A model generated the notes under the pieces. It saw only the letters and a list, made by a program, of their open reading frames with translations. It was not told the DNA's origin and ran no database searches. Both the position numbers and the translations under genes were made by a program. From NCBI RefSeq assembly GCF_024199795.1, contig NZ_JANADK010000001.1, positions 4,960,001 through 5,024,000 on the forward strand: a DNA stretch of 64,000 nucleotides. Reading direction: 5' to 3'. This DNA is from Bradyrhizobium sp. CCGB01. GTDB taxonomy: Bacteria; Pseudomonadota; Alphaproteobacteria; Rhizobiales; Xanthobacteraceae. The first letter of the stretch is position 1. Each line of letters opens with the position of its first letter. Below, piece after piece: positions 26,013 through 35,125 of the stretch.

Positions 26013-28205
26013 ATGAACGAGGTGCCGTTTCACACTCAGTCGTCATGCCCGGGCTTGTCCCGGGCATCCACGGACTTTGGTGCGACCGGCGAGAACGGCG
26101 ATGGCCGGGGCAAGCCCGGCCATGACGGAGTACGGGGTAGGGGGCACCACATCCTCTCCGGCCTCGCGCTCGCGCTCATCCTCACCATCCTCGGCTTCGT
26201 CGCTTGGGTCTATTACCTCGGTCCGCTCCCGCTCGACGAGGCGCGGCAGGTCTCCACCACCGTTGTCGACCGCAACGGCAAGCTGCTGCGCGCCTACGCC
26301 ATGTTCGACGGCCGCTGGCGGTTGCCGGTCGATGCCAGGACCAACGTCGATCCGACCTATCTGAAACTGCTGCTCGCCTATGAGGACCAGCGCTTCTACG
26401 CGCATAATGGTCTCGACCCGCTCGCGCTGGGGCGCGCAGCGTTGCAGCTCGGGACGCGCGGCCACATCGTCTCGGGCGGCTCGACCATCAGCATGCAGCT
26501 TGCGCGCTTGATGGAGCCGCGGCGTCAGCGCTCGCTCCATGCCAAGCTGCGCCAGATCGTTCGCGCGATCGAGATCGAGCGAAGCCTAAGCAAGGAGCAA
26601 ATCCTCGACCTCTATCTCGCGCTGGCGCCTTACGGCGGCAATCTCGAAGGGATACGGGCCGCATCGATCGCCTATCTCGGCAAGGAGCCGAAGCGACTGT
26701 CGCTTGCCGAGGCCGCGCTGCTGGTGGCGCTGCCGCAATCGCCGGAGACGCGCCGGCTCGATCGCCATCCCGAAGCCGCGCGCAAGGCCCGCGACCGTGT
26801 GCTCGACCGCATGGTCGCGGAGCACATCGTCAGCGCTGACGATGCGGCACAGGCCAAGGCCGTGCCCGTGCCGAAGCTGCGCAAGCCGATGCCGATCCTG
26901 GCGCCGCATGCCTCCGATACGGCGCTGTCGACGGTCAAGGACACGCCCATCATCAAGCTGACGCTGGATGCGAACCTGCAGAAGGTGCTGGAGCCGCTGG
27001 CGCGCGACCGCGCCATTGCGCTCGGGCCTAACATCTCGGTCGGCATCATCGTGGTCGACAATGAGAGCGGCGACGTGCTCGCGCGCGTCGGCTCGGCCGA
27101 TTATTTCGACGAGAGCCGGGCAGGGCAGGTCGACATGACCCGCGCCATCCGTTCGCCGGGCTCGACGTTGAAACCGTTCATCTATGGTCTTGCCTTCGAG
27201 GACGGTTTTGTCCACCCCGACAGCCTGATCGACGACCGGCCGGTTCGCTTCGGCTCGTACGCGCCGGAAAATTTCGACATGACGTTCCAGGGCACGGTGC
27301 CGGTGAAGAAGGCGCTGCAGCTATCGCTGAACGTGCCGGCGATCGTGCTGCTCGACCGCGTCGGCGCGAGCCGGCTGACATCGCGGCTGCGGCAGGCCGG
27401 CGGCAATCTGGTCCTGCCCAAGGACGAGGCGCCGGGGCTCGCCATGGGCCTCGGCGGCGTCGGTGTGACGCTCCAGGATCTCACCCAGCTCTATACGGGT
27501 TTCGCCCGGCTCGGCACCACCAAGCCGTTGCGCGAGATCGTGGCCGACAAGGACGACCGCGAACCGCTGCGGCTGCTGGACCAGGTCGCGGCCTGGCAGG
27601 TCGGCAACGTGCTGCTGGGCACGCCGCCGCCGGAGAATGCCGCCCACAACCGCATCGCCTTCAAGACCGGCACCTCCTACGGCTATCGTGACGCCTGGTC
27701 GGTCGGCTTCGACGGCCGCATGACCATCGGCGTCTGGGTCGGCCGTCCCGACGGCGCCCCGGTTCCCGGCCTGATCGGCCGTGTCGCCGCCGCGCCGATC
27801 CTGTTCGACGCCTTCGCCCGAACCGGGAAGACGCTGACCCCGCTGCCGAAGCCGCCCAAGGGAACCCTGGTCGCCAGCAACGCCAAGTTGCCGTTGCCGC
27901 TGAAGCGGTTCCGCCCGGTCGGGGAACTGGTAAGGACCGGCGGCGAGCAGGCGCTGCACATCCAGTTCCCGCTCAACGGCTCGCGGATCGACGTCGACCG
28001 TTCCGGCGGCGAGGGGAGCGCGGCCATGCCCGTGAAGGTCGCCGGCGGCGTCCTGCCCATGACCGTCATGGTTAATGGAGCGTCACTCGGAGAGATCGAC
28101 GGGCGCCGTCAGCGCCTGATCGATCCGCCCGGTCCGGGCTTTGCGCGGCTGACCGTCATCGATGCCACGGGCGCCGCGGACACAGTTGTCATTCGAATTC
28201 AATGA
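26013..28205 (+). CDS. pbpC: Penicillin-binding protein 1C (bifunctional transglycosylase/transpeptidase)
   Basis: A 730-residue inner-membrane protein: one membrane segment (about residues 48-68), GT51 glycosyltransferase with catalytic Glu124 in YEDQRFYAHNG and SGGSTISMQLAR, a transpeptidase with SxxK at Ser384-Lys387 (GSTLKPF), SLN motif, and KTGTS starting at Lys551, and a C-terminal PBP1C-specific beta domain. It polymerises and repairs peptidoglycan and partners with the upstream macroglobulin. The cytoplasmic N-terminus (residues 10-39) is encoded by a palindromic repeat. The only in-frame start candidates lie before or within it (ATG 26013, GTG 26022, TTG 26055), so the repeat is at least partly translated. 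Confidence 0.92.
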   Translation: MNEVPFHTQSSCPGLSRASTDFGATGENGDGRGKPGHDGVRGRGHHILSGLALALILTILGFVAWVYYLGPLPLDEARQVSTTVVDRNGKLLRAYAMFDGRWRLPVDARTNVDPTYLKLLLAYEDQRFYAHNGLDPLALGRAALQLGTRGHIVSGGSTISMQLARLMEPRRQRSLHAKLRQIVRAIEIERSLSKEQILDLYLALAPYGGNLEGIRAASIAYLGKEPKRLSLAEAALLVALPQSPETRRLDRHPEAARKARDRVLDRMVAEHIVSADDAAQAKAVPVPKLRKPMPILAPHASDTALSTVKDTPIIKLTLDANLQKVLEPLARDRAIALGPNISVGIIVVDNESGDVLARVGSADYFDESRAGQVDMTRAIRSPGSTLKPFIYGLAFEDGFVHPDSLIDDRPVRFGSYAPENFDMTFQGTVPVKKALQLSLNVPAIVLLDRVGASRLTSRLRQAGGNLVLPKDEAPGLAMGLGGVGVTLQDLTQLYTGFARLGTTKPLREIVADKDDREPLRLLDQVAAWQVGNVLLGTPPPENAAHNRIAFKTGTSYGYRDAWSVGFDGRMTIGVWVGRPDGAPVPGLIGRVAAAPILFDAFARTGKTLTPLPKPPKGTLVASNAKLPLPLKRFRPVGELVRTGGEQALHIQFPLNGSRIDVDRSGGEGSAAMPVKVAGGVLPMTVMVNGASLGEIDGRRQRLIDPPGPGFARLTVIDATGAADTVVIRIQ
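26041..26127. repeat. Inverted palindromic repeat inside the pbpC coding region
   Basis: The left arm begins CGTCATGCCCGGGCTTGTCC and the right arm, read on the complementary strand, begins CGTCATGGCCGGGCTTGCCC; the two 27-base arms are near-identical inverted copies, each with its own hairpin, separated by 33 bases. It differs in sequence from the GTAGGGTGGG-type repeats elsewhere in the window. It is in frame with pbpC. Confidence 0.85.
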
Positions 28206-28255
28206 CCCTGCCTCAAGCGGTTGTAGCGATGGCGGTTTCAGCGTAAGCGGAACCA

Positions 28256-29998
28256 ATGGCCGAGACCTACCCAACTCCCCGTTTTGGAGCCCCCCGCGAG
28301 CCGAAATCACCCGTGAATCCGGGTAGCCGGCTGGTGTCCATGCTCGATGTCGCCACGGCCAGTCACGCCCGCGCGGTCGGCTTCCTGCTGTTGTGCGCGC
28401 TGCTGCTGTTCCTGCCGGGCTTCTTCACCATCCCGCCTGTTGACCGCGACGAGGCGCGCTTCGCCCAGGCCACCAAGCAGATGGTCGAGAGCGGCGACTA
28501 TGTCGACATCCGCTTCCAGGAGGACGTCCGCTACAAGAAGCCGGTCGGCATCTACTGGTTGCAATCGGCTGCCGTTGAAGCCGCCTCCGCGCTGAAGCTG
28601 CCGAAGGCCGAATTGCGGATCTGGGTCTACCGGCTGCCGTCGCTGATCGGCGCGATCGGCGCCGTGCTGATGACCTATTGGGCCGCGCTCGGCTTTGTCA
28701 CGCGGCGCGCCGCGGTGCTCGCCGCGCTTCTGATGTGCGCCTCCGTGCTGCTCGGCGTGGAAGCACGCCTCGCGAAAACCGATGCGATGCTGCTGTTCTG
28801 CGTGACAGCCGCGATGGGCGCGATGTCGAGGGCCTATCTGTCGTGGCAGCGCGCCGAGGACGAGACCCATCCGCCGTGGAGCTGGCCCGCGATCTTCTGG
28901 ACCGCGCTCGCGGTCGGCATCCTGATCAAGGGCCCGCTGATCCTGATGTTCGCGGGGCTGACCGTGGTCGCGCTCGCGATCCAGGACCGCGATGCCTCGT
29001 GGCTGTGGAAGCTGCGTCCGCTCTGGGGCCTGATGTGGATGCTGGTGCTGGTGCTGCCCTGGTTCGTCGCGATCTTCTGGCGCGCCGGCGATGCCTTCTT
29101 CGCCGATTCCGTCGGCGGCGACATGCTGAGCAAGTTGGGGGCCCAGGAATCCCATGGCGCGCCGCCCGGACTGTATCTGGCGTTGTTCTGGATCACGTTC
29201 TGGCCCGGCGCGCCCCTTGCGGCGATGGCGGCCCCTGCGGTCTGGCGCGCGCGGCGCGAGCCCGGCGCGCAATTCCTGCTGGCCTGGCTGGTTCCGTCCT
29301 GGATCGTGTTCGAGGCGGTGCTGACCAAGCTGCCGCATTACGTGCTGCCGCTGTACCCGGCGATCGCGATCCTCACCGTCGGTGCGCTGGAGCGGCGCGT
29401 GCTGTCGCGGTCCTGGCTGATGCGCGGCTCTGCCTGGTGGTTCGCCATCCCTGCACTCGGCTCGATCATCGCCGTCGTCGGCGCGGTGATGCTGACGCGG
29501 CAGCCGGCCTTCGCGGCCTGGCCGTTCATCGCGGCATCGCTCATTTTCGGCCTGTTCGCCTGGTGGCTGTTCGACACCAACCGTGCCGAACGCTCGGTGC
29601 TGAACGCGCTGGTCGCAGCTCTGATGCTCGCATTCACGGTCTACGGCATCGTGCTGCCGTCGCTGACCCCGCTGTTTCCGAGCATCGAGATCGCGCGTGC
29701 ACTTCGCAACGTCACCTGCGTCGGGCCGAAGGCGGCTGCGGCCGGCTATCACGAGCCGAGCCTCGTATTCCTGACGGGCACGCAGACGCTGCTCACCGAC
29801 GGGTCGGGCGCGGCGGATTTCCTGCGGCAGGGCAGCTGCCGCTTCGCGCTGATCGAGCAGCGCTCGGAGCGCGGCTTCGTGCAGCGCGCCGAGGCGATCG
29901 GGCTGCGCTACAAGGTCGGCGCACGCATCGACGGCTATAATTTCTCGCAAGGCCGCGCGATCTCGATCTCGATCTTCCGCTCGGAAGGCACCGAGTAG
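28256..29998 (+). CDS. Glycosyltransferase family 39 membrane protein (ArnT/PMT-like)
   Basis: A 580-residue polytopic protein with about 11-12 membrane helices. The first periplasmic loop has VDRDEARFA (Asp63, Asp65 and Glu66), the acidic motif of GT39 enzymes that use polyprenyl-phosphate sugars as donors, as in ArnT and the rhizobial RgtA-D galacturonosyltransferases. YKKPVGIYWLQSA follows as in ArnT. It probably transfers a sugar to lipid A or another envelope acceptor on the periplasmic face. A start at Met29 is possible because the first 28 residues are polar. The cluster continues with PAP2, GT2 and LAB_N genes. Confidence 0.87.
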   Translation: MAETYPTPRFGAPREPKSPVNPGSRLVSMLDVATASHARAVGFLLLCALLLFLPGFFTIPPVDRDEARFAQATKQMVESGDYVDIRFQEDVRYKKPVGIYWLQSAAVEAASALKLPKAELRIWVYRLPSLIGAIGAVLMTYWAALGFVTRRAAVLAALLMCASVLLGVEARLAKTDAMLLFCVTAAMGAMSRAYLSWQRAEDETHPPWSWPAIFWTALAVGILIKGPLILMFAGLTVVALAIQDRDASWLWKLRPLWGLMWMLVLVLPWFVAIFWRAGDAFFADSVGGDMLSKLGAQESHGAPPGLYLALFWITFWPGAPLAAMAAPAVWRARREPGAQFLLAWLVPSWIVFEAVLTKLPHYVLPLYPAIAILTVGALERRVLSRSWLMRGSAWWFAIPALGSIIAVVGAVMLTRQPAFAAWPFIAASLIFGLFAWWLFDTNRAERSVLNALVAALMLAFTVYGIVLPSLTPLFPSIEIARALRNVTCVGPKAAAAGYHEPSLVFLTGTQTLLTDGSGAADFLRQGSCRFALIEQRSERGFVQRAEAIGLRYKVGARIDGYNFSQGRAISISIFRSEGTE

Positions 29999-29999
29999 G

Positions 30000-30845
30000 A
30001 TGCCGGCGCCAACCGACATCACGCCGCGCCCGGGCTATCCCGCGCAATTGCTCGCGGTGTCGGGCCGTTCCCTGGCGCAGCTCGTCCGCACGCCTTCGCA
30101 TTCGCGCCGCGCCGAAGCCGCGCGAAAACTGGCGCGGCATTCGCTGTGGCTCAGCGCGGTCGGTGCGGCCCTGGTCATCGCGCTGATGGTCGCGTTCGAT
30201 CTGACCGAGATCCAGTTGATGCCGGCGCGCGGCACCCCCGAGCTGTGGCCGATCCGCATCCTCACCGATTTCGGCAAGGACGAGTATGTGCTCTCCGTGT
30301 TGGGGATCGTGCTGGTGACCGTGGCGCTCGTTGCAGCCGGGCTGCATGGCACGCGCCGCGCGCTGCTGCTCGGCTTCGGCACGCGGCTGCAGTTCCTATT
30401 TCTGTCTGTTGCCCTGTCCGTGTTCGTTGCCGAGATTCTGAAATATCTCATCGGCCGCGGACGTCCGTTCGTCGGCGGCAAGGCCAATCCGTTCAACTTC
30501 ATCCCGTTCGAGGGTACGGGGGCTTATGCCAGCCTGCCGTCAGGTCATGCGGTGACGGCGTTCGCGCTGGCGTTTGCGGTCTCGGCGCTGTGGCCGCGGC
30601 TGCGCGTATTCATGTTCACTTACGCAATCGTGATCCTGCTGACGCGGCTGGTGCTGCTCGCGCATCACCCGAGCGATGTCGTGGCCGGCGCAATGGTCGG
30701 CACGGTCGGCGCCATGGCGGTGCGCTACTGGTTCGCGGCCCGCAGGCTCGGCTTTGCCATCCGCGCCGACGGCACCATTGTGCCTCTTGCGGGGGCGGTC
30801 TCGGGCCGCCTCAAAAGGGTTGCCCACGGGGCATCCGCCCCATAA
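30000..30845 (+). CDS. PAP2-family membrane phosphatase (LpxE/LpxF-like)
   Basis: A 281-residue membrane protein with the three PAP2 motifs: KYLIGRGRP (residues 148-156), PSGH (180-183, with the catalytic His183) and RLVLLAHHPSD (Arg216, nucleophile His222, Asp226). Such enzymes remove phosphate from lipids on the periplasmic side; in rhizobia LpxE and LpxF dephosphorylate lipid A at positions 1 and 4'. The start is one base after the GT39 stop, so the two steps are coupled. Lipid A as substrate is inference from context; undecaprenyl pyrophosphate is the alternative. Confidence 0.85.
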   Translation: MPAPTDITPRPGYPAQLLAVSGRSLAQLVRTPSHSRRAEAARKLARHSLWLSAVGAALVIALMVAFDLTEIQLMPARGTPELWPIRILTDFGKDEYVLSVLGIVLVTVALVAAGLHGTRRALLLGFGTRLQFLFLSVALSVFVAEILKYLIGRGRPFVGGKANPFNFIPFEGTGAYASLPSGHAVTAFALAFAVSALWPRLRVFMFTYAIVILLTRLVLLAHHPSDVVAGAMVGTVGAMAVRYWFAARRLGFAIRADGTIVPLAGAVSGRLKRVAHGASAP

Positions 30846-30880
30846 AAGCGGCTGCCTGCCGGGACCGCCGGTTCCGCAAG

Positions 30881-31648
30881 TTGCAGGCCAATTCCAACCA
30901 CGAGCTTCATTTGTCGACGTCCCAGCCTTCGGTTTCCATCGTCGTTCCCGTGCGCAACGAAGCCGACAACATCGCGCCCCTGATCACGGAGATCGGCGCG
31001 GCGCTCGACGGCCGCTGGGCCTATGAGATCATCTACGTCAATGACGGTTCAACGGACGCGACCGGCGAGCGGCTCGGCGCGATCATGAAGCAGCGGGACA
31101 ATCTGCGCCAGCTCCGCCATGCCAGATCAGGCGGCCAATCCGCAGCGGTGCGCAGCGGCGTGCGCGCAGCGCGCGGCGCAATCGTGGCGACGCTCGACGG
31201 CGACGGCCAGAACAATCCCGCCTTCCTGCCCGATCTGATCGCGGCGGTGGAGAAGGGTGCCGGGCGGGTGGGCCTCGCGGCCGGCCAGCGTGTCGGACGC
31301 AAGGACACCGGTTTCAAGAAATTGCAGTCGCGCGTCGCGAACGGGGTCCGTAACGGCATCCTGAAGGATGGCACGCGCGACACCGGTTGCGGGTTGAAGG
31401 CGTTCCGGCGCGAGGTGTTCCTGATGATGCCCTATTTCGACGGGCTGCATCGCTTCCTGCCGGCGCTGGTGCGCCGCGAGGGCTACGAGATTGCCTATGT
31501 CGACGTGATCGACCGGCCGCGCCATTCCGGCGTGTCGAACTATGGTTTCTTCGACCGGCTGTGGATCGGGATCATGGATCTCGCTGGCGTGTGGTGGCTG
31601 ATCCGCCGCAAGAAGCCGACACCAGATGTGACTGAGGTGCAGGCATGA
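30881..31648 (+). CDS. Glycosyltransferase family 2, polyprenyl-phosphate sugar synthase-like
   Basis: A GT-A protein of about 245-255 residues: SIVVPVRNEADNIAPLI, YVNDGSTDAT (nucleotide-binding Asp), TLDGDGQNNP (metal-binding DxD-like), and DTGCGLKAFRREVF, the pattern of dolichyl-phosphate-mannose-type synthases. The C-terminus ends in one hydrophobic segment. Such enzymes load a sugar onto undecaprenyl phosphate for a GT39 transferase, here encoded two genes upstream. No ATG is available before the domain; TTG at 30881 or 30911 must start translation. The stop overlaps the next start by ATGA. Confidence 0.85.
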   Translation: MQANSNHELHLSTSQPSVSIVVPVRNEADNIAPLITEIGAALDGRWAYEIIYVNDGSTDATGERLGAIMKQRDNLRQLRHARSGGQSAAVRSGVRAARGAIVATLDGDGQNNPAFLPDLIAAVEKGAGRVGLAAGQRVGRKDTGFKKLQSRVANGVRNGILKDGTRDTGCGLKAFRREVFLMMPYFDGLHRFLPALVRREGYEIAYVDVIDRPRHSGVSNYGFFDRLWIGIMDLAGVWWLIRRKKPTPDVTEVQA

Positions 31649-31983
31649 TCATCCAATACGGTCAGGCGTTGAGCAATTATCTGTACGACGTCTTCGTCGC
31701 CAAGTTCGATTTCTGGCTGGCGTTCGGCCTCGTCGCGCAGCTGTTCTTCACCGCGCGCTTCCTGGTGCAGTGGATCGCGAGCGAACGTGCCGGCAACAGC
31801 GTGGTGCCGATGGCGTTCTGGTTCTGCTCGATGGGCGGCGGGCTGATGACGCTGGTCTACGGCGTCGTGAAGCGCGAGCCGGTGATCATCCTCGGACAGG
31901 CGCTCGCGACCATCATCTATATCCGCAACATCATGCTGATCATCAAGAACCGCGGCCGCGCGTCGGCGACGGTGGATCGCTGA
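31645..31983 (+). CDS. Lipid-A-disaccharide synthase N-terminal (LAB_N) domain membrane protein
   Basis: A 112-residue protein of three or four hydrophobic helices; FFTARFLVQWIASERAGNSV is the LAB_N hallmark. These small proteins resemble SMR/PQ-loop folds and occur next to GT2 synthases of lipid-linked sugars, where a flippase or partner role has been proposed. Translationally coupled to the GT2 gene by an ATGA overlap. It ends 9 bases before the convergent Na/Pi symporter stop. Confidence 0.87.
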   Translation: MIIQYGQALSNYLYDVFVAKFDFWLAFGLVAQLFFTARFLVQWIASERAGNSVVPMAFWFCSMGGGLMTLVYGVVKREPVIILGQALATIIYIRNIMLIIKNRGRASATVDR

Positions 31984-31992
31984 GGTGTTCCG

Positions 31993-33684
31993 CTAGCGCG
32001 GCAACGCCGACGCCGCGCCCGACGCGGGCAGGGTGGCTGTATCCGCTTCGCTCCTGCGATAGGGCTCGCCGGCCGCATCGAGCACGGGATAGGCGACCGA
32101 GCAGATATGCGAGTGGATGCGGCGCAGGTCGCGCAGCACGTCCAGATGCAGCGAGGTGGTCTCGATGGTCTCGGGGCGGCCCTCGCGCAGGCGGTCGAGG
32201 TGGCGCTCGACGGCGGCAAGCTCGGTGTTGCGCAGCGCCGTCTTCTCGACCAGCAGCTTGCGCGCCTCGTTGGCGTCGCCCGACATGAAGACACCGAAGG
32301 CGATGCGCAGCGAGTCCATCGTGCGCTTGTGGAAGGCGGCCAGTTCCTCGGCGCCCTCGGCCGAAAACTGGAAGCGCCGCTTGATTTTTTTGGTGGCGAG
32401 CTCGCTCAGATTCTTGTCGATGATGTCGCCGATATGCTCGAGGTTGATGGCGAAGGAGATGATCTCCATCGCGCGCCGGCCCTCGCTCTCGTCGAGGCTG
32501 CCGCGCGTCAGTTTCGTCACGTAGAGCTTGATGGCCTCATCGAGGCCGTCGACGACATTGTCCGTCTTCGTGACCTGGTCGACCAGCGCGCGGTCGCCCG
32601 TCATCATCGCCGCCATCACCTTGCGCAGCATGACCTCAACGAGATCGCCCATGCGCAGGGTCTCGCGCGCGGCGTCGGCGAGCGCCAGTGACGGCGTCTC
32701 CAGCGCGCTCTCGTCGAGATAGCGCGGCCGGGCCGGATCGTCTTCCCGCACGCGATCAGGCAGCAGCCGAGTCAGGAGCCGGGACATGGTGTCGAGCAGG
32801 CCGATGAAGATGACGGCCGTGCCGACGTTGAATGCGATGTGGAACGCCGCCGTCATCCTGGCAAGATCCGGCTGCCAGGCGTGCATGTGCTCGGCGATCC
32901 CACTCAGGAATGGCAGCACCAGCGCGATCCCGATCACGCGGTTGGCGAGATTGCCGAGCGGCAGGCGGTAGCTCGCGGGATCGTCACGCCTGGCGCCCTC
33001 GAACACGGGATTGATGGCGCTGCCGAGATTGGCCCCTAACACCAGCGCGAGGGCTGCGTACGGCGTGATGAACTGCGAATAGGCCAGCGACATGATCAGC
33101 AGCACGCTGGCGACGCTCGAATGCACCGCCCAGGTGACGAGCGCGGCGATGAAGATGCAGAGCACGGGATCGCCCGTGATCGCCGACATCATGACACGAA
33201 CGCCCGGCGCGTTCTCCGCCGGCGCCAGCGTGTCGAGCAGGATGTGCAGCGACAGCAGCATCAATCCGAGCCCGATGAAGACGCGGCCGACATCCTTGAT
33301 CCGCGACCGCGGGCCGGCCCGGAAGGCGACGAGCCCGAGCACGAACAAGACCGGCGCGACGGCTGCGATGTTGAACGACAGCACCTGCACGATCAGCGTC
33401 GTGCCGACATTGGCGCCCAACATGATGGCGAGCGCGGCGGAGACGCTGACGAGGCCTTCGGCCGCGAATGAGCTGGTGATCAGCGCCGTCGCCGTGCTGC
33501 TCTGGAGCAGCGCGGTGAGGCCTAGCCCGGCGGCGAACGCGTTGAACCGGTTGCCGAGCGCCTTGCCGAGTAGCCGCCGCAGGTCCGGGCCAAAGGCGCG
33601 CAGAATCCCGCTGTGGACCATGTGCAGGCCCCACAGCAACAGCGCCACGCCGCCCATCAGATCGAGCAGAACCAACGTTCCCAT
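31993..33684 (-). CDS. Na+/phosphate cotransporter family protein with PhoU-like C-terminus
   Basis: A 563-residue protein. The membrane part (about residues 1-310) contains duplicated Na/Pi repeats, with QSSTATALITSSFA near residues 60-73 and HSSVASVLLIMSLA in the second half, the paired QSS/HSS motifs of the NptA family. The C-terminal part (about 340-540) is a helical PhoU-like regulatory domain (DNVVDGLDEAIKLYVTKLTR, NLEHIGDIIDKNLSELATKK). It imports phosphate with sodium or acts as a phosphate sensor. No linked regulator is seen. Confidence 0.9.
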   Translation of the reverse strand: MGTLVLLDLMGGVALLLWGLHMVHSGILRAFGPDLRRLLGKALGNRFNAFAAGLGLTALLQSSTATALITSSFAAEGLVSVSAALAIMLGANVGTTLIVQVLSFNIAAVAPVLFVLGLVAFRAGPRSRIKDVGRVFIGLGLMLLSLHILLDTLAPAENAPGVRVMMSAITGDPVLCIFIAALVTWAVHSSVASVLLIMSLAYSQFITPYAALALVLGANLGSAINPVFEGARRDDPASYRLPLGNLANRVIGIALVLPFLSGIAEHMHAWQPDLARMTAAFHIAFNVGTAVIFIGLLDTMSRLLTRLLPDRVREDDPARPRYLDESALETPSLALADAARETLRMGDLVEVMLRKVMAAMMTGDRALVDQVTKTDNVVDGLDEAIKLYVTKLTRGSLDESEGRRAMEIISFAINLEHIGDIIDKNLSELATKKIKRRFQFSAEGAEELAAFHKRTMDSLRIAFGVFMSGDANEARKLLVEKTALRNTELAAVERHLDRLREGRPETIETTSLHLDVLRDLRRIHSHICSVAYPVLDAAGEPYRRSEADTATLPASGAASALPR

Positions 33685-33839
33685 GCTCCGTGTCCGGATT
33701 AGAGTCGATTGGTGAAGCTAGCGCCAAACGCTTGGGGATCAAACCCTTTGTTGGCGCATCAGCGTTAACGTTTGCGGGTGCTGCACGTTCCCGGGGGCGG
33801 GATTGCCGCGTCCCCAGGCGAGATGCCTTGTGAGCAGGC

Positions 33840-35024
33840 TCACATTGCCGCCTTGAGGGCAGCGAATCCGCGATCGAGATCGGCCTTGAGATCGTCGACG
33901 CTTTCGAGGCCGATATGCAGACGCAGGGTAGGGCCGCCGGGCGCCCATTTGGTCGCGGTGCGATAGGCGTCGCAGTCGAAGGGAATCGCGAGGCTCTCGA
34001 AGCCGCCCCAGGAAAAACCCATGCCGAACAGCTTGAGCGTGTTGAGCATGGTGTCGACGGCGGCCTGCGGTGCCGGCTTCAAGACGATGCTGAACAGGCC
34101 CGAGGCGCCGGTGAAGTCGCGCTTCCAGATCGCATGACCGGGATCGGTCTCAAGTCCCGGATGCAGCACGCGCGCGACCTCGGGTCTGGCCGCGAGCCAG
34201 CGTGCCATGTCAAGGCCGGAGCGATGATGCTGCGCCAACCGCACCGACAGCGTGCGCAGGCCGCGCAGCGCGAGGAAGACGTCGTCGGGGCCGGCGCAAA
34301 CGCCGAGCAGGCGGATGCCTTCGGCGATTTGCGGCCATGCCTTGGCGTTGGCCGAGATGGTGCCGAACATGATGTCGGAATGGCCGCCGATATATTTGGT
34401 GGCAGCCTGCATGCTGATGTCGACGCCCTGATCGAGCGAGCGGTGATAGAGCGGCGTCGCCCAGGTGTTGTCGTCGATGACGAGTGCGCCGCGGGCATGC
34501 GCGACGTCGGCGATGGCGCGGATGTCGGGCATCTCGAACGACTGCGAGCCCGGTGCCTCCACCAGCACGGCGCTCGTGTTAGGCTTGAACAGCTTGTCGA
34601 TGCCGGCGCCGATCATCGGATCGAAATAGGTTGTCTCGATGCCAAGGCGGGCGAGCATGCCGTTGCAGAAATTGCGCGAGGGCCGATAGACGTTGTCGCA
34701 GACCAGGATGTGGTCGCCAGTCTTCAGCACCGAGAGCAGGGTGGTGGAGATTGCCGACAGCCCCGACGGCACGATGCCGACGCCGGCGCATTGCGGCCCC
34801 TCCAGCGCCATCAGCGTCTCCTGAAACGCCTTGGTGGTGGGGGAACCATGGCGGCCATAGGTGAACTCGCCGCGATGGGCGTGCAGGTCCTCGGCGGTCG
34901 GATAGAGCACCGTCGAGCCGTGGAACACCGGCGGATTGACGAACCCCTTCTGCGCCTTGGTGTCGCGGCCGGAGGTGACCAGCCGAGTCTCGGCCTGCTG
35001 CTCGGAGGAGTGCGAGGAATCCAT
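33840..35024 (-). CDS. metC: Cystathionine beta-lyase
   Basis: A 394-residue fold-type I PLP enzyme of the Cys/Met metabolism family. Lys210 in AATKYIGGHSD is the Schiff-base lysine, and SGLSAISTTLL (about 87-97) is the phosphate loop; YGRHGSPTTKAFQETLMALE matches MetC. It splits cystathionine to homocysteine, ammonia and pyruvate. Cystathionine gamma-synthase-like activity cannot be excluded, but SWGGFESLAIP near the C-terminus favours MetC. The 5' leader on the minus strand contains two hairpins. Confidence 0.9.
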   Translation of the reverse strand: MDSSHSSEQQAETRLVTSGRDTKAQKGFVNPPVFHGSTVLYPTAEDLHAHRGEFTYGRHGSPTTKAFQETLMALEGPQCAGVGIVPSGLSAISTTLLSVLKTGDHILVCDNVYRPSRNFCNGMLARLGIETTYFDPMIGAGIDKLFKPNTSAVLVEAPGSQSFEMPDIRAIADVAHARGALVIDDNTWATPLYHRSLDQGVDISMQAATKYIGGHSDIMFGTISANAKAWPQIAEGIRLLGVCAGPDDVFLALRGLRTLSVRLAQHHRSGLDMARWLAARPEVARVLHPGLETDPGHAIWKRDFTGASGLFSIVLKPAPQAAVDTMLNTLKLFGMGFSWGGFESLAIPFDCDAYRTATKWAPGGPTLRLHIGLESVDDLKADLDRGFAALKAAM

Positions 35025-35051
35025 GCGTCTGCTTTCAAAAGGGCGTTTCCA

Positions 35052-35125
35052 CCGGGCGCACCGCGCCCGCGGGCCGGCCGAAAGGCCGCTGCCGTTAATA
35101 ACAGAACACAGAAGAGTCCCGTCAA
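35052..35125 (-). promoter_or_regulatory. metC promoter candidate and structured 5' leader
   Basis: On the minus strand TTGACG (35120-35125) is followed after 16 bases by TGTTAT, a plausible promoter. The predicted transcript then contains two consecutive hairpins, CGGCC-TTTC-GGCCG (35075-35088) and CGGGCGC-GGT-GCGCCCG (35053-35069), before the start codon at 35024. I see no clear match to SAM-II or other known riboswitches. The remaining bases of the 35025-35423 gap hold the aapJ upstream region, with GGCTAG and CTAGCC arms (from about 35336) around an 11-base spacer. Confidence 0.35.

Noticed and set aside
20748..26033. Very long antisense open frames (650 and 1000 codons) opposite the macroglobulin gene
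   Set aside because: They mirror the third-position G/C bias of the sense gene, have His/Arg/Ala/Asp-rich low-information translations and no domains.
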